In this document: positions 60,879 to 64,000 of the stretch, one piece after another | Position numbering within the stretch: the first letter of the stretch is position 1 | Layout of the letters: the number at the start of each line of letters is the position of its first letter | Assembly: GCA_948470335.1 (NCBI GenBank) | Contig: CAOKOL010000001.1 | Location: forward strand, 124,001-188,000 | Direction of reading: 5' to 3' | DNA from: an uncultured Lachnospiraceae bacterium | GTDB lineage: Bacteria; Bacillota; Clostridia; Lachnospirales; Lachnospiraceae | Length of the DNA stretch: 64,000 nucleotides | Position numbers and translations under genes: made by a program | Notes under the pieces: model-generated | The model's input: only the letters and a program-made list of their open reading frames with translations | Databases searched by the model: none | Told to the model about the DNA's origin: nothing

Positions 60879-62123
60879 TTAATAACAGCCATATTTTAAC
60901 GTAGCCTCTCTCCATGCGTGCATATTTTTATGAGACGCATTGTCCAGCATAATGGAACAGTCCATAATAAAGCCGCCGCCGGGGGCCAGGATATCTAACT
61001 GCCGCCGGGTTTCATTGATCACCTGCTCCTCGGTGCCGAAAGCCAGCAGCGCATTGGGCACCGTGCCGCAGATACAGGCCACTTTTCCCACCGTCTCTTT
61101 GGCCCGTTTCAGGTCCACCTTCTCAAACATATATACCACTTTTCCTTTCGGCACATCGCTGATAATCTCCAGACGGCTGTTGTAATTGCCCTCGCAGAAG
61201 CAGACAGGCGTCATACCGTTTTCGATAATCATCATGATACACTGTTTCAGATTTGACCAGTAAAACTTTTCATAGTTGGCGTTGCTCATAAATTCATCCA
61301 CACCGCAGTGAAGGGGAATAAACACCCGTTTTGCCCCCCGTTCCCTGAATTTCAGAATCTGGCGTTCCGCGTTCATCCTGGTCAGCTTATTGACCACGAC
61401 TTCCAGTTCTTCCGGATATTCGTAGATATCCTGCACTGTCCGCAAAATGCCCCGGATGCTGTCGGCAAAGGCGTCAAAAGGAATCACAAACGCGCCGCAC
61501 TGACAATACGTGGAGAACCCTTCCTCGGCGATGATATTCCGAAGACAGGCCATCTGCTGATTTCTGGCATTCGTCGCCTTTCCCGCGTCCGCCAGAGCCT
61601 GCAGCGCCTTCTGCACGTCGGGGTCCGCAAATGCGGACAGGTCGCCAAGCTGCGTGGAATCATAACTTTCACGCAGATACAGCTTACCAAGCCCCGCCAG
61701 ATGCTCATATTTTCTCGGAAGGATCTTCGTCAGAATCATATGGGTGGGATCGTCGATAAATTCCTGATACTCGTCATCATGCAGAAACTCCTTGTCCAGA
61801 TGCTGGAAAGAAGAATCCAGAGGCAGATCGTGGGCGGGGCCGGGCCAGCGCAGGAATGTGCATCCCAGCGCCTCCAGCGGGTCCATCGCGTATAATCCCG
61901 CCATATTCACGGCATCCGGCTCATATTCCCGCAGAAATGCCCGGTATCCGGGCCCCATCAGCCGGGCGTCCTTCATCGCGTCATAGATGGAAATGCCGTA
62001 GCCCAGCATATAAAACCCGCTCATTTTCGGCGCAAAAGGCACCCGGTCCGGTATCCCCAAATTGATGGCCGTGTCCATACGCCGGTCCCGTTCCTGTTTT
62101 AACTGTTCTTTTGTGTCTGTCAT
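60879..62123 (-). CDS. Uroporphyrinogen decarboxylase family protein (MtaA/CmuA-like)
   Basis: 414 residues from ATG 62123 (GGAGGGG nine bases before). N-terminal blocks LGIPDRVPFAPKMSGFYML and DAVNMAGLYAMDPLEALG, then FIPLHCGVDEFMSNANYEKF, CFCEGNYNSRLEIISDVPKG, CICGTVPNALLAFGT and LAPGGGFIMDCS. A His/Cys pair (PLHCG, FCEGNY) could bind zinc, as in corrinoid methyltransferases such as MtaA. It is a paralog of the partial gene at 3-800. It is divergent from a PucR-type regulator, which may control it. The leader carries copy E of the repeated element. Confidence 0.88.
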   Translation of the reverse strand: MTDTKEQLKQERDRRMDTAINLGIPDRVPFAPKMSGFYMLGYGISIYDAMKDARLMGPGYRAFLREYEPDAVNMAGLYAMDPLEALGCTFLRWPGPAHDLPLDSSFQHLDKEFLHDDEYQEFIDDPTHMILTKILPRKYEHLAGLGKLYLRESYDSTQLGDLSAFADPDVQKALQALADAGKATNARNQQMACLRNIIAEEGFSTYCQCGAFVIPFDAFADSIRGILRTVQDIYEYPEELEVVVNKLTRMNAERQILKFRERGAKRVFIPLHCGVDEFMSNANYEKFYWSNLKQCIMMIIENGMTPVCFCEGNYNSRLEIISDVPKGKVVYMFEKVDLKRAKETVGKVACICGTVPNALLAFGTEEQVINETRRQLDILAPGGGFIMDCSIMLDNASHKNMHAWREATLKYGCY

Positions 62124-62146
62124 TTTTGTTCCCCTCCTGCTTTTAA

Positions 62147-62216
62147 AGTTCCGCAACGCCCCTGCCAAGCACCCTGGCTCCGGTCCGCTGCTGTTTTTTA
62201 TAAATCATTTGACACT
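62147..62216 (-). promoter_or_regulatory. Leader element copy E before the UroD-family gene
   Basis: In gene sense: CAGTGTCAAAT, TTATAAAAAACA, GCAGC, GGACCGG, a short GCC/GGC hairpin, AGGGGC, GTTGC, GGAACT, ending 23 bases before the start codon. The closing helix GCAGC with GTTGC needs one G-U pair. Confidence 0.6.
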
Positions 62217-62225
62217 GCCTGTTAA

Positions 62226-62312
62226 AATAGTTTCCGGTTACTATTCCTTACCGCCGGCAGGGGGCTTCCCATCCGTTTTTTTGCGGCAGTATTTTTCCAT
62301 GCCTGCCGGCGG
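62226..62312. other. Two hairpins upstream of leader element E
   Basis: AATAGT/ACTATT (62226-62246), similar to the first extra hairpin in copy D, and CCGCCGGCAGG/CCTGCCGGCGG (62251-62312) with 11-base perfect arms. The rest of 62313-62533 is A+T-rich and should hold the divergent promoters. Confidence 0.45.
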
Positions 62313-62533
62313 CCTGATTTCAGCCGCTTTCCTGTGTCTGTCTGTTCGGCAGCACGCCCCGCAGATTATCACCGTCTTATCCTTATTTAATTTATACAAT
62401 GATTTTCTTTCTCTGCCGATTATGTTATATTATAAGCATAGTACAGTTTTTTCTCTCTGTAAATCATCCATTGTCACCGAAAAATATGCTGTCTGTATCG
62501 GTTATTTTATACGATAAAATCAGGAGGGGATTT

Positions 62534-64000
62534 ATGTATCTTCCGCTGCTTATGCTGCTGGAAAAAGCAGGTATTTTTTTACCTGCGGAAACAGCGCATT
62601 CTGTTCAATCTATTATGCTTCGGGATATCCGGCTTCTGACGCCGGAGCTGACAGAATATCAGGCCCATACCCTTTATGTGGGACAGACGCCGCCCCCCAG
62701 CCTGCCTTCCCGGACAAAGCAGGAAACCTGGTGTATCCTGCTCTTTTGTCAGACCGGCAAAAACGCCGAAGATCCCCCGGCAAATTCCGCAGTCTCCGAA
62801 GATTCCGAAAACACCGGCTTTTCAGGCATTCTTCCTGTGACGGCGCCGGAAGACCTTTTTGTTTTATTTAACCGTATGCTGGAGATTATGGACCGGTTTC
62901 GGTCCTTTCGGCAGCGTCTGGAACAGCCGGGCCATTCGGAAAATCAAAAAGAACGGCTCCAGGAAATGACAGAGCTGATCTCCGGCATGATGGGCAATCC
63001 CGCTTATCTGACAGATTCCAGCTTTAAAGCGCTCGCCATTGATTCCTCTCCTCTCTTTTCAGAAATCAGCTCTATCTGGCGCCACCTCAGCCGATACGGC
63101 TACCTGCCCTATGATATTGTGTACAACCTGCAAAAAAGCGGAGAATTAGAAGAAATCGAGCAGACAGACCGGGCCCTGCTGTTCCGGTCCGCATACTTTA
63201 ATAACCCTTTTATCGGATATTGTCTGAAACATAACGAACAGCTTTACGGATATTTATTCGTGGTCGGCTACCGAAAAAAAATCACGCCGGGAGAAATCCT
63301 GTTTGCGGAACAGATCGGCAAGGCTGTCATGAAATCCATCCTGCATATGGCAAGACCTGCCGCTTCTTACCGAAGAGATTATGAAAACTTCTTTATTCAT
63401 GCCCTTGACGGAAATTTTCATGACACCATCCAGATCGCCCGCCAGCTAAAACCTCTGCACTGGAACCTCAACGGAAGCTACTGCGTACTGCGGCTGGAAA
63501 CGGCACTGGAAGACGAAACTCTGCACCGGCACCTGTGCGTACAGCTTGAACATTTAGAACAGGTCATTCCATTGATTTATGACAATGGCGTTACCGCCGT
63601 CTGTGCTTTAGACTCCTCCCACACTGTCACCGAACTGATGCGGCACTTAAAACCCCTGCTGGAACCGCAGAACTGCATCTGCGGCATCAGCGATAAGTTT
63701 ACCGGCTTCCAAAATCTGCACTCCCACTACAAACAGGCCGAAGCCGCACTGAAAGAATGCCGGGACCGCCAGACAAAAAGCAGTGTTGCCGGTGACAGAA
63801 AAGACTGCGCCGTGATCACATATACGGAATGCGCCGCCAGATATCTGCTGCGGGATTGCCCCCAGGAGGCAGTTGCCGCCTTTCGCTGGGAAGTACTGGA
63901 CGATCTGATCCGGTATGACCGGCTTCATCACACCAGCTACGTTCAGACACTGGCCTGCTACCTGCACTGCGAGCGAAATCTGGCGCTGACATCAAAAAAA
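62534..64000 (+). CDS. PucR/CdaR-type transcriptional regulator, 3' end outside window
   Basis: At least 489 codons, open to the end of the window, starting at ATG 62534 behind AGGAGGGG. The N-terminal 90 residues resemble a PucR ligand domain. A GAF-like middle follows (FGYCLKHNEQLYGYLFVVGY type pattern near 235-255; GEILFAEQIGKAVMKSI). The C-terminal part has LHWNLNGSYCVLRLE and ends within the HTH_30 region (LDDLIRYDRLHHTSYVQTL, CYLHCERNLALTS), so only the final helix-turn-helix is cut. It probably controls the divergent UroD-family gene and senses a small aromatic or methylated compound; that is inference from layout. Confidence 0.85.
   Translation, partial: MYLPLLMLLEKAGIFLPAETAHSVQSIMLRDIRLLTPELTEYQAHTLYVGQTPPPSLPSRTKQETWCILLFCQTGKNAEDPPANSAVSEDSENTGFSGILPVTAPEDLFVLFNRMLEIMDRFRSFRQRLEQPGHSENQKERLQEMTELISGMMGNPAYLTDSSFKALAIDSSPLFSEISSIWRHLSRYGYLPYDIVYNLQKSGELEEIEQTDRALLFRSAYFNNPFIGYCLKHNEQLYGYLFVVGYRKKITPGEILFAEQIGKAVMKSILHMARPAASYRRDYENFFIHALDGNFHDTIQIARQLKPLHWNLNGSYCVLRLETALEDETLHRHLCVQLEHLEQVIPLIYDNGVTAVCALDSSHTVTELMRHLKPLLEPQNCICGISDKFTGFQNLHSHYKQAEAALKECRDRQTKSSVAGDRKDCAVITYTECAARYLLRDCPQEAVAAFRWEVLDDLIRYDRLHHTSYVQTLACYLHCERNLALTSKK

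Overview
The window reads as chromosome of a Clostridia bacterium, most likely a gut Lachnospiraceae. Supporting signs are the T-box leader in front of a short-form prolyl-tRNA synthetase, many lipoproteins with low-complexity Ala/Thr/Glu spacers, YesM/AraC-type two-component pairs next to sugar ABC transporters, strong AGGAGG ribosome-binding sites, and corrinoid-type uroporphyrinogen-decarboxylase paralogs. No rRNA, tRNA, CRISPR array or transposase gene was seen. This placement is inference from content, not from a database search.

Left part (1-12 kb). A partial UroD/MtaA-like gene and a DUF1097 membrane protein are followed by a mosaic of broken and acquired DNA: a Phd/RelE-type toxin-antitoxin pair, an AT-rich leucine-rich-repeat lipoprotein, an AbrB-type antitoxin whose PIN toxin is reduced to a stub, and two short fragments that are near-identical copies of the end of the intact S8 protease gene at 4581-6257. 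Then come a DUF3786 protein, a fructuronate-reductase-like enzyme, a DUF433 protein and an AraC/EamA pair.

Middle part (11.5-29.5 kb). Envelope and housekeeping genes: a large membrane protein, a GT-C glycosyltransferase, a cluster of DnaA boxes, a Nudix hydrolase, a GDSL hydrolase, a GT4 glycosyltransferase, cca and proS (with T-box), a sigma/anti-sigma pair with a small secreted protein, a FecR/beta-helix lipoprotein, a PdaA-like deacetylase, and an RloA/RloB (AbiL/PARIS-like) defence pair.

Sugar block (29.6-52.1 kb, all minus strand, transcribed right to left). It holds a sugar ABC ATPase and permease, a substrate-binding lipoprotein made of two tandem nearly identical domains, an AraC-type response regulator, a YesM-type kinase, a degenerate RbsA-like ATPase that has lost its nucleotide-binding motifs, a lone receiver, a hybrid kinase with Hpt domain, and a second hybrid kinase fused to a DegV (FakB-like lipid-binding) domain. 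The catabolic genes follow: pfkB kinase, ribulose-phosphate-3-epimerase-like enzyme, SIS isomerase, DUF4432 mutarotase-like protein, lyxose/mannose-isomerase-like cupin and GH2 beta-galactosidase. I read this as sensing, import and breakdown of a beta-galactoside or rare sugar.

Right part (52-64 kb). An attenuated amino-acid ABC operon with a C26 amidohydrolase and a cytidylate-kinase-like gene, a D,D-carboxypeptidase, a DUF1461 membrane protein, trmB, a 52-codon gene, trxA, a second UroD-family gene and a divergent PucR-type regulator cut by the window end.

The most novel signals are: (1) six copies of an apparently undescribed leader element, always in gene sense and abutting the Shine-Dalgarno of five unrelated genes, with a covarying closing helix; (2) the kinase-DegV fusion; (3) the dead ABC ATPase inside the sensory operon; (4) the 876-bp in-frame duplication in the sugar-binding protein; (5) the split protease fragments that mark an insertion of about 2.4 kb.
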